Below are positions 11,481 through 22,601 of a stretch of 64,000 nt of DNA, piece after piece. Location of the stretch: positions 2,480,001 to 2,544,000 of the forward strand of contig SDUX01000008.1 of NCBI GenBank assembly GCA_008729055.1. The letters are read 5' to 3'. The notes under the pieces are model-generated. The model did no database searches. It was given only the letters and a program-made list of their open reading frames with translations, and was not told the origin of the DNA. The translations under genes and the position numbers were made by a program. Position 1 is the first letter of the stretch, and each line of letters starts with the position of its first letter. The DNA is from Pyropia haitanensis (lineage: Eukaryota; Rhodophyta; Bangiophyceae; Bangiales; Bangiaceae).

Positions 11481-13197
11481 CGGTGGCGGCGGGCGGCACG
11501 AGGCGGCAGCGGCGGCGGCGCGGGACGCGGCGGCGGCGGCGGCGGCTCCGCCGGTGCAGTCCCCCACTCGCCACCCCCTACGCCCCGTCCCGCCCGTCAC
11601 GCGGCCCCGTCACTGCCGCGGGTGGCCGGTGGGGCCACCGCGGCCGTCACGCCGCCCCTGCACGCCGCCGCCCGCGTCCGCCCGCGGTGCGCCGCGCATG
11701 ACCGCGTGCGTGCGGCCGGGCGCGGCGGCCACCCCCCCCCCCCCCACCCCCCCCCCGCCCGCACCCAACCCCCCCTCCCCCCCCCCCTCACTGCCCACCC
11801 TCCCCCCCACTGCCTTGCGTGGCCCTTGACACCGCCGCCGCGCCACGCCCCTCCCATCCCCGCGGCGGGCGGCGTCCCCCCCCCCCCCTCCACCGCCGGC
11901 CCGCCCTCCCGCGGCCGCCCGGCCGCGCGTCGCCGCCACCGCCGCGGCGGCGACGCGCCCTACCCCCACCGCCGCCACGCGGTGGGAGGCGGGGTGTGTG
12001 CGTTGGTCCGACCGCCCCAGTCGCGGCGCACCCGTGCCGCGCACGCGGCGGGGGGGGGGGGGGGGGGGGGGTGGCCGCCGCGGCGGCCGCCCGCGGGCGG
12101 CGGCGGTCAGTGGTGGCGCCCGCGGGGGGGGGGGGGGTGGGTGTCGACGCCGCGGCGGTCGCCGCGGCGGCGGCGGGCGCAAACGCCCCGCCGCCCGCGG
12201 TGGGCGCGCACGCGTGGATGGGGGGGGGTGGGGGGGGGGGGGGGGGGGGCCACGGCGGGGTGGACGAGCAGAGGCGTGGGGCGTGCGCGCCGGCCGCGGG
12301 TCGGCGGCGTCCACCCTACAGCGGCGTCGCCCCTCCCCCCCCCCCCCCCCCTGTTGGGGCCGCAGCCGCTCCATCGCGCGCCCGCCGCGGGCGGTGGGCG
12401 GCGCCGGGCCCATCCTTTGGTCTGACGATGCGCGCCGGCACGGGCGGGCGGCGTCTGCCGCGCCGCGACGCGGTGGTATGCACGCCGCCGACGGCGGGGT
12501 GGGCAGCAGGTGGGCGGCGGCCGTGGCGCCCTCTCCATGGGAGCGCCGCCGTCGATGGGCGGCGCACGCCGCCACCGCCGCGGGTCTCCCATGGGGCGAG
12601 CCGCCGCGTCCGCCCGTGTCGTTGGGCGGTGCGGCGGTGGCGGCGGGTGCCCACGGGCGGCGGTGGGGGTGGTGGCGGTGGTGGCGGTGGCGGCGGCGGC
12701 GGCGACGGCGGTGGGGCGCCGGGAGGTCAGGGGGGGGGGGTGGGAAGACGGCGGCTGCCGACGCGGGGGAGGGGAGGGGGGGGGTGGCCGCGGCGCGCGG
12801 GTGGTGGTGCCCGCCGCCCGTCGGGCTCGTCGCGCGCGGCGGGCGGGGCTCCGCCAACGGCGGCCGCCACGTCGGCCGCCGCCGGCCGCGGCGGCCGCCC
12901 GCGTGGCGGCCGCGGCGGCGCGTGCCGCCGCCGCCAGCGGCCGCACCGCCCCGACCGTGCGGCGGTCCGTTGGCAGCGGCGGCCGCGGCCGAGCGCCGCG
13001 GCGGCCGCCCCGCACGGGCGCGCCGCCGCCCCCCGCCTGGCAGTACATGAGCGGCCGTCGCGGGCGGCGCCGTCCCGCCCCGCCGCTCCCCATCCACACC
13101 ACCCGCTCGCCACACGCCCCATTCCCTCGACACCCGCCGTCGCGGCCGCCGGCCAGACCCGCTGCTCGCTCCGTCCGACGCGGCGTCCGCGTGTACG

Positions 13198-14526
13198 ATG
13201 GCGGTGCCCAAGACGACGACGACGCTGGTGGCCGCCCTGGCCGCCGCCGCGGTGGCGGCCGCGGCCACCACCGACGCGGCGCCCACGGCCGACCGCCAGT
13301 ACACGTACGGCCGCCGTGACGACTACGTGCCGTACGGGGCCACGCCCACCCCCTACTACTACCGGCCCGCGCCGTACTGGCCGACGCCCGCGCCGTACTG
13401 GCCGACGCCCGCGCCGGCGACGGCGTCGCCTACCCCCAAGCCGTACGTGCCGACCGCGTCGCCCACACCCAAGCCGTACGTGCCGACCACGTCGCCGTCG
13501 CCAAAGCCGTACGTGCCGACCGCGTCGCCGACGCCCGCACCGGCGACGGCGTCGCCCACACCCAAGCCGTACGTGCCGACCGCGTCGCCGTCGCCAAAGC
13601 CGTACGTCCCGACCGCGTCGCCGACCCCCGCGCCGGCGACGGCGTCGCCCACACCCAAGCCGTACGTGCCGACCATGCCGCCCACGGTGGCCCCCTACGT
13701 GCCTACGGCGTCGCCGACCCCCGCGCCGGCGACGGCGTCGCCTACCCCCAAGCCGTACGTGCCGACCGCGTCGCCCACGCCCAAGCCGTACGTCCCGACC
13801 GCGTCTCCCACGCCAAAGCCATACGTGCCGACCGCGTCGCCCACACCCAAGCCGTACGTGCCGACCGCATCGCCGTCGCCAAAGCCGTACGTGCCTACCG
13901 CGTCCCCGACCCCCGCGCCGGCGACGGCGTCCCCTACCCCCAAGCCGTACGTGCCCACCGCGTCGCCCACGCCCAAGCCATATGTGCCGACCGCGTCGCC
14001 CACGCCCAAGCCGTACGTGCCGACCGCGTCGCCGTCGCCAAAGCCGTACGTGCCGACCGCGTCGCCGACCCCCGCGCCGGCGACGGCGTCCCCTACACCC
14101 AAACCGTACGTGCCCACCGCGTCGCCCACGCCTAAGCCGTATGTGCCTACCGCATCGCCCACGCCCAAGCCGTATGTGCCCACCGCATCGCCGTCGCCCA
14201 AGCCGTACGTGCCCACCGCGTCCCCGACCCCCGCGCCGGCGACGGCGTCGCCTACACCCAAGCCGTATGTGCCCACCGCGTCGCCCACGCCTAAGCCGTA
14301 TGTGCCTACCGCATCGCCCACGCCCAAGCCGTATGTGCCCACCGCCTCGCCGTCGCCCAAGCCGTACATCCCGACCGCGTCCCCGACTGCCGCACCGGCG
14401 ACGGCGTCGCCTACACCCAAGCCGTACGTGCCCACCGCGTCGCCCACGCCCAAGCCGTACGTGCCGACTGCGTCGCCTACGCCTGCGCCCACCTTCCGCC
14501 CATACTATCGCTACGGCTACTACTAG
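13198..14526 (+). CDS. Secreted Pro/Thr/Ser/Tyr-repeat protein, copy 1
   Basis: A 442-residue repetitive secreted protein, probably of the cell wall or extracellular matrix. Residues 1-28 form a signal peptide ([20 protein letters not shown], then small residues). A unique block follows ([15 protein letters not shown], with paired PAPYWPT). Residues about 75-425 are tandem 11-residue units of the type [11 protein letters not shown], with [11 protein letters not shown] and APATASPT variants forming a longer-period module. The C-terminus is Tyr-rich ([10 protein letters not shown]). The Pro-rich, Tyr-punctuated repeats resemble extensin-type hydroxyproline-rich proteins in logic, not in exact motif; Tyr could serve cross-linking (inference). 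A close paralogue lies convergently at 16576-18285. No frame break, which suggests strong constraint or cleaner sequence. Confidence 0.85.
   Translation: MAVPKTTTTLVAALAAAAVAAAATTDAAPTADRQYTYGRRDDYVPYGATPTPYYYRPAPYWPTPAPYWPTPAPATASPTPKPYVPTASPTPKPYVPTTSPSPKPYVPTASPTPAPATASPTPKPYVPTASPSPKPYVPTASPTPAPATASPTPKPYVPTMPPTVAPYVPTASPTPAPATASPTPKPYVPTASPTPKPYVPTASPTPKPYVPTASPTPKPYVPTASPSPKPYVPTASPTPAPATASPTPKPYVPTASPTPKPYVPTASPTPKPYVPTASPSPKPYVPTASPTPAPATASPTPKPYVPTASPTPKPYVPTASPTPKPYVPTASPSPKPYVPTASPTPAPATASPTPKPYVPTASPTPKPYVPTASPTPKPYVPTASPSPKPYIPTASPTAAPATASPTPKPYVPTASPTPKPYVPTASPTPAPTFRPYYRYGYY
13420..14480 (+). repeat. 33-bp coding repeat array (copy 1)
   Basis: The DNA repeats with a basic period of 33 bases encoding the 11-residue unit. 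Units differ mainly at third positions (gtgccgacc, gtcccgacc, gtgcctacc and similar), which shows purifying selection on the amino-acid repeat rather than very recent amplification. A higher-order module combining PTPK, PSPK and PTPAPATA units recurs several times. Confidence 0.85.
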
Positions 14527-14917
14527 ACAGAGTGTCTTAAGGGGCGAGCGACTCGAGGGGGTAAGGGAGGCGAGGAGGGAGGGGGAGGGGAGAGAGGAGG
14601 GTCGGACGGGGATGTGGCTCCGCCACCCGCCCGCCCGCTCCGCACCACTCGCAATCCGCTCCGCGGGCGCCGCGCCGGCACCGCGTCGATGTAAAAGATA
14701 GCCGCAACACTGCGCCGCCGTGTTGGTCGCGCAACCGACCCAAGCAACAAGTTGGTGAGGGGGAAGTCTTCCGGCCGGTCGCGTTCCACGCTTGTCCGCG
14801 ATGCTGTCTCTGGGCCTGACTCGTCGCCGCGGCCTACCGCCCTGTCCCCGCAACAACGCGCCGTCCATGCCGTCCTGTGGCTGACGCATCACGCGGAGCG
14901 GGGGCGGGAATACCGCG

Positions 14918-15440
14918 TCACGTCCCCCTCCAGGCCTCCCACTCCAACACCAGCTCTGCTGGCGTCGCCGCCGGCACGTGTACCACAAATCTCACGCCGG
15001 GTAGGGCGAGCAGGTACAGCAGTAGCTGACCAGGCGTGGCACCCGCCGCCCCGCAAGGCACCGGCGAAGCTGGCGGCGTGGCGGCATCGTCCAGCCGCGC
15101 CACAGAAGCGACAGCAGGTAGCGGCACAACGAGGCCGCCGACGTGCAGCAGCGCTAGCCACGGCGTCGCGACCTCCCTGTCTCGGCGCACAGCTTCCCCT
15201 TCCCTGCCGCCGCCAACACCGCGGCTGCCGCCGCCACTGGCACCGCCGCCACCACCACCACCACCATGCTGCCGCCCGCCGCCCCGCCACCGCTCGCCGC
15301 CGGCGCGGCCGCGCGCGGCCACACGGCGCGCAGGGCGGCGGCCGTCACACCCAGCGCCGCGGCCAGGTCATCGACGGGGGCGTCCGCGGCGGTGGGGAGC
15401 CGCCCCGCCCCGCCTCCACCGCCGCCAGAGCTCCCGCCGC
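14918..15440 (-). CDS. Unidentified coding-like segment
   Basis: I do not recognise this product. Two minus-strand frames give non-repetitive, protein-like sequence: PVDDLAAALGVTAAALRAVW at about 15300-15380, and further down TPWLALLHVGGLVVPLPAVA and QLLLYLLALPGVRFVVHVPA to a stop at 14918. The frames would have to join near 15200-15290, by a frameshift or a short intron. Hydrophobic segments (VVVVVAAVPVAAAAAVLAAA and LLLYLLALPG) suggest a membrane or targeted protein. No confident start. It could be a small gene, a pseudogene or chance coding texture in GC-rich DNA. Confidence 0.35.
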
Positions 15441-15600
15441 CGCCGCCGCCGCCGCCACGCACTGCACACGGGCGAGAGGGAAGGCGGGGGGGGGGAGGCG
15501 CCGCGCAGGCGCCGCCGCCCGGCCGGGCGGCAGCAACGGCGGCTGCGGCGGCGGCGGCGGTGGCGGCGACTGCGACAACCTTCCTCCTCGCCTGGCTCGT

Positions 15601-15822
15601 ACCCACCGCCGGCCAAACTCCCACCCACCGCCGGCTCCCACCCACCGCCGGCCCGGCTCCCACCCACCGCCGGCACGGCTCCCACCAACCGCCGGGTCGG
15701 CTCCCACCAACCGCCGGGTCGGCTCCCACCCACCGCCGCCCCCGGCCCGGCTCCCACCCACCGCCGGCACGGCTCCCACCCACCGCCGCCGCCGGCCCGG
15801 CTCCCACCCACCGCCGGCCTCT
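15601..15822. repeat. 22-bp minisatellite
   Basis: About nine or ten imperfect copies of a 22-base unit around CGGCTCCCACCCACCGCCGG, with a variant CACCAACCGCCGGG and two copies lengthened by extra CCGG-type bases. The array ends abruptly where the lower-GC block begins. Confidence 0.8.
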
Positions 15823-16575
15823 CCCGTTCACACCCGCAAACCCGTGGGTCACCAATGGTAGCTAAAATTGCTCTCGAGGGTCAATAGAAAGTTTAAACAA
15901 CAACGTCGTGGGAAGAAAATTCTTGACGTGGCACGCCACGTATGCCACGTACGCAAAAACGGCCCGGACTTCCCACGAATGGCTTTCCATCTGTCGTTAT
16001 CGGAGGACTTCTTGCGTCGACATCGGGGGATCGCTTATCACGACCTGCTTGTGTAAACTCTCTAATTTCATGCACGCCTTTGATATTCAATTGTTAAGTG
16101 GTCGTGCCAATTCATCCTCAAGACAATACACATCCAATAGTGTTGGACCACTGTGGCCTCATCCCCCTCTCGCCGCTGCCCCCTGTACGCTGCTGTCAAA
16201 TAGCCCATCATCTCATCCCTTGTGGAGCGGCGCGGCGGGAGACGACCGACTCGCCTTGGCTATGCTCTCCAAGGTCTGGCAACCCTTGCGTTTTGCTGAT
16301 CGGGCGTCTGTGAAGCCCCTCAGGGCTGCCTACACGTTTGCGGGGATGCTCTACTCTGGCTTGGCCGTGAGCACTCGGCCCGTACCCCACCACTTCTCCT
16401 CTTGGTCGAACTCCACGCAATGACGCCAAGAACTTTTGTGCTCACGTGCATGACGCCCACAGACGGATTGCGGCCAGCACTGACCAGGCGCGGGGGTGCT
16501 ACAGCCGTGCCTCCTCCGCGGCTCCACTACTCTCTCTTTTCTTAAACCCTCCAGTTCCTCTCCTCGTGTCACACT

Positions 16576-18285
16576 CTAGTAGTAGCGGTAGTACGGGCGG
16601 GGAGAAGGCGAAGCGGTCGCAGGCGCGGGCGATGGCGACGCGGTAGGCGCGTAGGGCACCGGCGTCGGCGACGCGGTCGGCACGTACGGCACGGGAGTCG
16701 GCGATGCGGTGGGCACGTACGGCTTGGGTGTAGGCGACGCCGTCGCGGGCGCGGGGGTCGGCGACGCCGTAGGCACGTACGGCTTCGGCGACGGCGACGC
16801 GGTCGGGATGTACGGCTTGGGTGTCGGCGAAGCAGTCGCCGGCGCGGGCGTAGGCGTCGCAGTCGGCACGTACGGCACCGGCGTGGGCGACGCAGTTGGC
16901 ACATACGGCTTTGGCGTCGGCGACGCCGTCGCCGGCGCGGGAGTCGGGGACGCCGTAGGCACGTACGGCTTTGGCGACGGCGACGCGGTCGGCACGTACG
17001 GCTTGGGCGTGGGCGACGCCGTCGCCGGCGCGGGGGTCGGCGACGCGGTGGGCATGTATGGCTTGGGCGACGGCGAGGCGGTGGGCACGTACGGCTTGGG
17101 CGTAGGCGACGCCGTCGCCGGCGCGGGAGTCGGGGACGCGGTGGGCACGTACGGCTTGGGCGTGGGCGACGCCGTCGCGGGCGCGGGGGTCGGCGACGCG
17201 GTGGGCACGTACGGCTTGGGCGTGGGCGACGCCGTCGCGGGCGCGGGGGTCGGCGACGCGGTGGGCACGTACGGCTTGGGGGTAGGCGACGCTGTCGCCG
17301 GCGCGGGGGTCGGGGACGCGGTCGGGACGTACGGCTTTGGCGACGGAGATGCGGTCGCCGGCGCGGGGGTCGGGGACGCGGTCGGCACGTACGGCTTGGG
17401 CGTGGGCGACGCCGTCGCGGGCGCGGGGGTCGGCGACGCGGTGGGCACGTACGGCTTGGGGGTAGGCGACGCTGTCGCCGGCGCGGGGGTCGGCGACGCG
17501 GTAGGCACGTACGGCTCGGGCGTGGGCGACGCGGTGGGCACGTACGGCTTGGGCGTGGGCGACGCCGTCGCCGGCGCGGGGGTCGGCGACGCGGTGGGCA
17601 CGTACGGCTTGGGCGTGGGCGACGCGGTGGGCACGTACGGCTTGGGCGTGGGCGACGCCGTCGCCGGCGCGGGGGTCGGCGACGCCGTAGGCACATACGG
17701 CTTGGGCGACGGCGACGCGGTGGGCACGTACGGCTTGGGCGTGGGCGACGCCGTCGCCGGCGCGGGGGTCGGCGACGCGGTGGGCACGTACGGCTTGGGC
17801 GTGGGCGACGCGGTGGGCACGTACGGCTTGGGCGTGGGCGACGCCGTCGCCGGCGCGGGGGTCGGCGACGCCGTAGGCACATACGGCTTGGGCGACGGCG
17901 ACGCGGTCGGCACGTACGGCTTGGGTGTGGGCGACGCCGTCGCCGGCGCGGGGGTCGGCGACGCGGTCGGCACATACGGCTTGGGCGACGGCGACGCGGT
18001 CGGCACATACGGCTTGGGTGTGGGCGACGCGGTCGACACGTACGGCTTGGGGGTAGGCGACGCCGTCGCCGGCGCGGGCGTCGGCCAGTACGGCGCGGGC
18101 GTCGGCCAGTACGGCGCGGGCCGGTAGTAGTAGGGGGTGGGCGTGGGCCCGTACGGCACGTAGTCGTCACGGCGGCCGTACGTGTACTGGCGGTCGGCCG
18201 TGGGCGCCGCGTCGGTGGTGGCCGCGGCCGCCACCGCGGCGGCGGCCAGGGCGACCACCAGCGTCGCGGTCTTGGGAGCCGCCAT
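16576..18285 (-). CDS. Secreted Pro/Thr/Ser/Tyr-repeat protein, copy 2
   Basis: A 569-residue paralogue of the gene at 13198, on the opposite strand and facing it. The first 75 residues are almost the same: signal peptide ([20 protein letters not shown]), then [20 protein letters not shown] and the same PAPYWPT pair. The repeat region is longer and uses the composite module [20 protein letters not shown] more often, with occasional PEPYVPT or PVPYVPT units. It ends [11 protein letters not shown], like copy 1. The ATG at 18285 matches the start of copy 1. Likely an extracellular-matrix structural protein; function inferred from composition and secretion signal only. Conserved ends with a variable-length middle point to duplication followed by repeat expansion or contraction. 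Confidence 0.85.
   Translation of the reverse strand: MAAPKTATLVVALAAAAVAAAATTDAAPTADRQYTYGRRDDYVPYGPTPTPYYYRPAPYWPTPAPYWPTPAPATASPTPKPYVSTASPTPKPYVPTASPSPKPYVPTASPTPAPATASPTPKPYVPTASPSPKPYVPTASPTPAPATASPTPKPYVPTASPTPKPYVPTASPTPAPATASPTPKPYVPTASPSPKPYVPTASPTPAPATASPTPKPYVPTASPTPKPYVPTASPTPAPATASPTPKPYVPTASPTPEPYVPTASPTPAPATASPTPKPYVPTASPTPAPATASPTPKPYVPTASPTPAPATASPSPKPYVPTASPTPAPATASPTPKPYVPTASPTPAPATASPTPKPYVPTASPTPAPATASPTPKPYVPTASPTPAPATASPTPKPYVPTASPSPKPYMPTASPTPAPATASPTPKPYVPTASPSPKPYVPTASPTPAPATASPTPKPYVPTASPTPVPYVPTATPTPAPATASPTPKPYIPTASPSPKPYVPTASPTPAPATASPTPKPYVPTASPTPVPYVPTASPTPVPYAPTASPSPAPATASPSPRPYYRYY
16620..18075 (-). repeat. 33-bp coding repeat array (copy 2)
   Basis: Tandem 33-base units and a longer composite module encode the [15 protein letters not shown] repeats. 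Several consecutive modules (about 17100-17280 and 17560-17880) are nearly identical at DNA level, which suggests recent unequal crossing over or slippage in this copy. Confidence 0.85.
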
Positions 18286-20764
18286 TGTGGGGGCGCCGAC
18301 GGGGACGGATGGAGCGGGCAGCGGGCGGGGGGGGCGCGGCGGGTGAGGGCGGGGAGGTGGTCACCGGCCGGGCAAGCTGGGGGAGGGCGGGAGTGGTGGG
18401 CGTCGCGGTGTGGGGCGTGTGTAGGGTGCGGATGAGGGAAGGCTGCGGGAAGGGGGTGTGCCCCCGACGGGCGCTCTTGTACCGGCGGGCGGGTAGGCGG
18501 CGGCCGCCGCGGGCGGCACGCCGCCGCGCCGTCGCCCGCCGCATGGGCCACCGACGGCCGCGGCGGGCGCGCCGGCGGCGGCGGCGCCCCCACGGGCGGC
18601 GGCCGCGGCAGCCGCCGGGCGGCCGCCGCGGCGGCGGGCGGCCAACGTGGCGGCCGCGGCGGCGCGGCGGCGGCGGCCGCACGACGAGCGGGCGGCGCGC
18701 GGCGGGGTACCACCCACGGGCGGGGGGGGGGGGGGACCCGCGCCAGCCACCCGCCCGCCGCCCGCTGCCCGTGCCCCCCGCGGCGCGTCGTCGTCCGTTG
18801 CCCGCCGCCGGTATCGCCGCCCGTTGCCGCCGCCGCCGCCGCGGCTGCCGCCGCCGCCGCCGCCGGCCGTGCTACCCGCCGCGACGGCACCAGCGCCCGA
18901 CGATACGGATGACTGCCAAACCACCCGCCACCCGCGGGGACGAGGCCGGACGGAGCGGCGGGCGGGTGCCTCCTCCCCCCCCCCCCACCCCCTGCTTTGA
19001 GCGCGTGCCGCCCCGCGCCGCCCCCCCCCGCCACGCGTCCTGCCCCCACGCCCGCTTCCCTACACGGGTGTCCCGCGCCGGCACGCGGACGGCGTCGGGC
19101 GTACGCCGACGGGGGTGGCCCACCCCGTACGGCGCGGGTGCCTCCACCCGTGGGGCAGGGGGGGGGAAGGCCCCGCGTCTCCACAGTGAGGACGCTCCGC
19201 GGGGCGGCGGCACCGCGCCCGCGCCGCGGCAACGCGCGGCACGCATCCCCCCTCGTCCCGCCGGCGCGGTCGTCTACCCCACGGGCACGGGCGGGTCGAC
19301 GTTCGCGCGTGGCGCCCCCCCCCCCCACCACCACCGCCGCTACCATCCCCCCCCACCCCATAGCCTTGGCCTTCCCCCCCCCCCCCCCCCCCCCACCCCG
19401 TCCGCCCCCACGCGCGCGCCACCGCCGCCTCTGCCGGCCGTCCAAACGACAGCGGCCACCCCCCCCCCCCCCCCAAACCACTCCCGCCGCCGCCACCCCG
19501 CCTTGGGCCCACCCCCATCCCCGCGTACCCCGCCGCGGACGGTCGGCGATTGCCGCGACGGGTGATGGGGGTGCGGGGGGCGGCGGGGAGGGGGGGGGGG
19601 GGGGGGGGCGGACGCGACCGCGCAACGGCCGCCGCGGCACCGCGCGGCGGCGCGCCGTGGGGTGTCAGGCGCGACGACACGCGGACGGTAGGTGGGAAGG
19701 GGGGGGGGGGGGCGGGCTCGTGTGTGTGGGCGGGGGGGGGGGTGGCCGCCCCAACCGTCCGCACGCTGTGTCATGCACGACGCACCGGCCGGGGATGGCG
19801 GCCAGCGGGGCGGGGGGTTGGGGGCGGGGAGGGGGGGAGAGGGGGGGAGGGGACACGGCGCTGCTGGGACACCGCCCCCTCCCCTCCTCCCCCCCCCCCC
19901 CCCCCCCCCCACCGCCGCCGCCCACCGCGGCGGCGACAGCCGCCACCCCACCCGCGGGCGTGTCCCCCCCCCCTCCCCCCCCCGGCCCACCCGTGACCGG
20001 CACGCGCCGCCCCCTCGCGGTAGCCGCGCGTGGCGGCGGCCGCCGCGGCGGCGGCCGGTCGTGGCGGGACCGCCACCGCCGTCGCGGCGGCAGCAGGCGG
20101 GACGCGGACGGCGCGCCGGCACGCGGCAGGGGGACGGCGGCGACACGGGACGCGGCGGTGGTACGCGCGGTGCCGCGGCGGCAGCGCATCGCCGCGCGCG
20201 CCAGGGGGGGGGGGTGGGGGGGGGGGGGGGGGGGGGGGGGTGCCGCGTTGGCCCTCTCGCCAATGGCGGCAGCCGCGGCAGCCGCCACGCCGTGTGCGGC
20301 GGCGGCGCACTGGGGGAGGGGGGGGTGGCGGGGGGGGGGGGGGGGGGGGGGGGCGGCGGCCACTACACTACCACCACCCGCACCGGTGCCACTACCACCG
20401 CCGCCGCCGCTGCCGCGTCCCCCCCCGACGGCGGCGGCGCCTCGTATCGCGCCGCCCACCGCGGCGTCAGCCGCCGCCGTCCCCGGCGGGTCGACCCCGA
20501 CCCCCGCCCGCCGCTGGCCGCCGCGGCGCGCCGTTGGCGGCCGCCGCCGCACCGCCCCGCGGCGCGTCCTGGCGGGCGGCGGCCGCGGGGGTTGGGAGGG
20601 GGCGGCCGTCCATGGGCGGCGCCAACCCCCCTGTCCCCACCCCCCTGTCGTGCACCCGCCGGCTCTCCCCTCCCTCCCGCCACCAACGGGCGTGTGGCCG
20701 TGCGCGCCGCCGCCGCCCGCGCGCCGCGGCCGCGTGCATGACACCCCGCGTGGGGGCGCCGCCG
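18286..20764. other. GC-rich spacer
   Basis: About 2.5 kb of GC-rich DNA with many C and G runs (for example 19374-19395 and 20208-20240). Its left end should include the promoter of the copy-2 repeat-protein gene. Long open frames on both strands have only low-complexity content. I see no recognisable gene, RNA or ordered repeat. Confidence 0.45.
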
Positions 20765-21696
20765 TCAACGGCGGCGGTGGCGGTGGCGCGCGGGGGGGGG
20801 GGGCCGCCGCCATCCCCGCCGCCGCCACGCCGGCGGTGGGCCGCCGCCCGCCGCCCGGCGGGCACCCTTTCCCCCCCCCCCCCTACCCGCGCGGTCGGCA
20901 CCGCGGCGGGCGTCCCCGTCGGCGTGGTGCCCCCACACACGGCGTCCGCGGCGGTCACCAGCGGCGGCTGGCGCAGACGCCACGCGGGCGCACCCGCGCG
21001 GCGGGGGGGTCCGACCGGCAGTGGCGGCGTCCCCCGTGCCGGCCGCCCCCCAGAGCGTGGCGGCGGCGGCGGTAGCGTCCTCCAGCACGCCCGCCGCCCT
21101 TCTCCCCGCGGCGAGGTTGACGAGGACGAGCGGCGGCGGTCGCCCCGCTCCACCCCCCAGCGCGACGCCCAGCAGGTCGCGGCGCAGCGGCCGGGGCGGC
21201 CAAACAGGCGGCCACCCGCCCCGACGGGGGCGGCGCCCCACCGCCGCGGCAGGCGCCGCGTGGCCACGCCCCACGCCTGGACCGGCCCCAGCCGCTCGAG
21301 GCGGACCAGCTGGCGCACGTCAGTGAGGGAGACGGTAGACGACGCGACGGCCAGTGGTGGCGGCACCTGCGGCCTGGAGGAGGTGCTGGCGGCGGGCGGC
21401 CGCTGCCCCTCCCCACACGGTAGCGTCTAGGCGTGCCAGACGCCCAGTGACATGCCGCGCGTCGGCGGCGGACGGAGCGGCGGCGGGGGGGGGGGAACCG
21501 CCATGTGCGCAGCGGCGGCTACGGCGGTGGCGGTGGCAGCGGCTGCGGCGACCGCCCAGGCCACCGCCGCGGCGACCGCCCAGGCCACCGTCGCGACGGC
21601 ATCCACCATGGTCTCCACAGCGTCGGCACTGGCGACGGGGAAGGCGCTGCTGCTCAGGGCGACCGCCACCATCGCGTGGCCACTGGATACTACCAT
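20765..21696 (-). CDS. Unidentified coding-like segment with hydrophobic N-terminus
   Basis: Not recognised. An ATG at 21696 opens a frame with an Ala/Val-rich, signal- or transit-like start (MVVSSGHAMVAVALSSSAF) that stops at 21427. Protein-like sequence resumes in another minus frame (VSLTDVRQLVRLERLGPVQA, about 21270-21335) and then in a third (RDLLGVALGGGAG and PPPLVLVNLAAGRRAAGVLE, about 21070-21190). If these belong together, two frame changes or introns are needed. The mix of charged and aliphatic residues is unlike the Ala/Arg shadows nearby, which is why I list it. It could equally be a degraded gene. Confidence 0.3.
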
Positions 21697-21819
21697 TGCT
21701 TACTAGGCCATGAACGTTTGGTTGTTGTTCATTTGGTCGAGATAGGGCACCTACAGCGCTCAATAAAAACATCAATCTCGACGTTCCACCTTAAGCACGG
21801 CACAAAGCAACAAAATCAA

Positions 21820-21916
21820 AGGTCCCGCCGGGATCGTCATCAGCTCTTGAACCCGGGTCTGGAGATTCAGAGTCTCCCGTGCTGGATGAGAAGTGAAACC
21901 ACTACACCACGGGACC
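21820..21916 (-). tRNA. tRNA-Gln(CUG) with apparent introns in the D-loop and T-loop
   Basis: On the minus strand, 21916 to 21820 folds into a complete glutamine tRNA once two short inserts are removed. The acceptor stem GGTCCCG pairs perfectly with CGGGACC and is followed by T as discriminator. The anticodon stem GGAGA/TCTCC encloses loop CTCTGAA with anticodon CTG. The T stem CCGGG/CCCGG is perfect. A 13-base insert (21884-21896) sits in the D-loop between GTGGTT and AGCAC, and a 12-base insert (21835-21846) sits in the T-loop between TTCAA and ATCC. Without them the mature tRNA is 71 bases plus discriminator and close to a standard eukaryotic tRNA-Gln. The second insert interrupts the internal B-box promoter. 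Ectopic tRNA introns are known from Cyanidioschyzon and some nucleomorphs. There is no intron at the canonical 37/38 site. Confidence 0.88.
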
Positions 21917-22601
21917 CAATTGGTTGTTGGGCACAAATTCTGGATTACTATGATGCATCGCTTTGTACGTGGAGTAGCCACGGAGGGTGTTGAAGAACGC
22001 ACGAGCGCCCATCTGCCACAAGTGGGTTCGGGGGGGGCGGGCGGACTCTTTCTCCTCAACCCCACCGACGGAGCGGAGCCGCCCCCCCCCGCCGGTGGCG
22101 CTGGAGCCCCTGCTCCCCGACCGGGGGATTGACCGGTACCCGTGCGGGCGGTACTCGGCGCTCGATTGCTTAGGGAGGGGGAGGATGTGGGCTACCCCGC
22201 CGCGCTGGTGGCGCTGGACTGGGTGGCGGCGGCGGTCAACGCGTCGCGGACGGGGTGTCTCGGTGACGGCGGCGGCGGCAGGCGGGCGGCCGCCTTCCGC
22301 ATACCGCGTACGAGCGGAAGCGGGACGCAGTGGCGACGGTGGCAGCGGGCACCGCCCCGGACATCCCCACCCCCCGCCGGGTCGTTGATCTGACCGGCGC
22401 CTGCTGGGCGTGTGTGTCCATGCGTGCCGTTGCTGGTGGAGGGGGTGGCCAGACCGCCACAGGGAGGCCCAAAGGCGGCGGCTGTCACGGACGGCGTCGT
22501 ACAGAGCACGTGAGGCACCCGTCCCCCCCCCTTGCCCCCCCCCCTCCAGGCGGGGGCGCTCCCAGCAGCGTCGCTGGCCCCCGTGGCGTCGCTGCCGCCG
22601 T
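21917..22601. other. Spacer 5' of the tRNA
   Basis: Contains a short stretch of + strand protein-like sequence in two frames (DRYPCGRYSALDCL at about 22130-22170, then REGEDVGYPAALVALDWVAA at about 22170-22240), broken at a G-rich run. I cannot assign it to a family. It may be a gene remnant. Nothing else is recognised. Confidence 0.3.

Larger units (their letters stand above)
9511..13197. other. Large GC-rich spacer
   Basis: About 3.7 kb of extremely GC-rich sequence full of GCC/GGC triplets and C or G runs of 10 or more. Both strands show long open frames, but these encode only Ala/Arg/Gly/Pro/His low complexity, as expected where stop codons are rare. Two repeat arrays are listed separately. 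The final few hundred bases should hold the promoter of the secreted protein gene at 13198. Confidence 0.5.
14527..16575. other. Spacer between the convergent paralogues
   Basis: About 2 kb separates the stops of the two repeat-protein genes. It includes a coding-like minus-strand segment (14918-15440), a 22-bp minisatellite (15601-15822) and, from about 15840, a markedly lower-GC block. That block contains palindromic GTGGCACGCCAC near 15925-15945, similar to motifs in the element at 6932-7499, and is probably decayed mobile DNA. No recognisable gene lies on the + strand. Confidence 0.4.
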
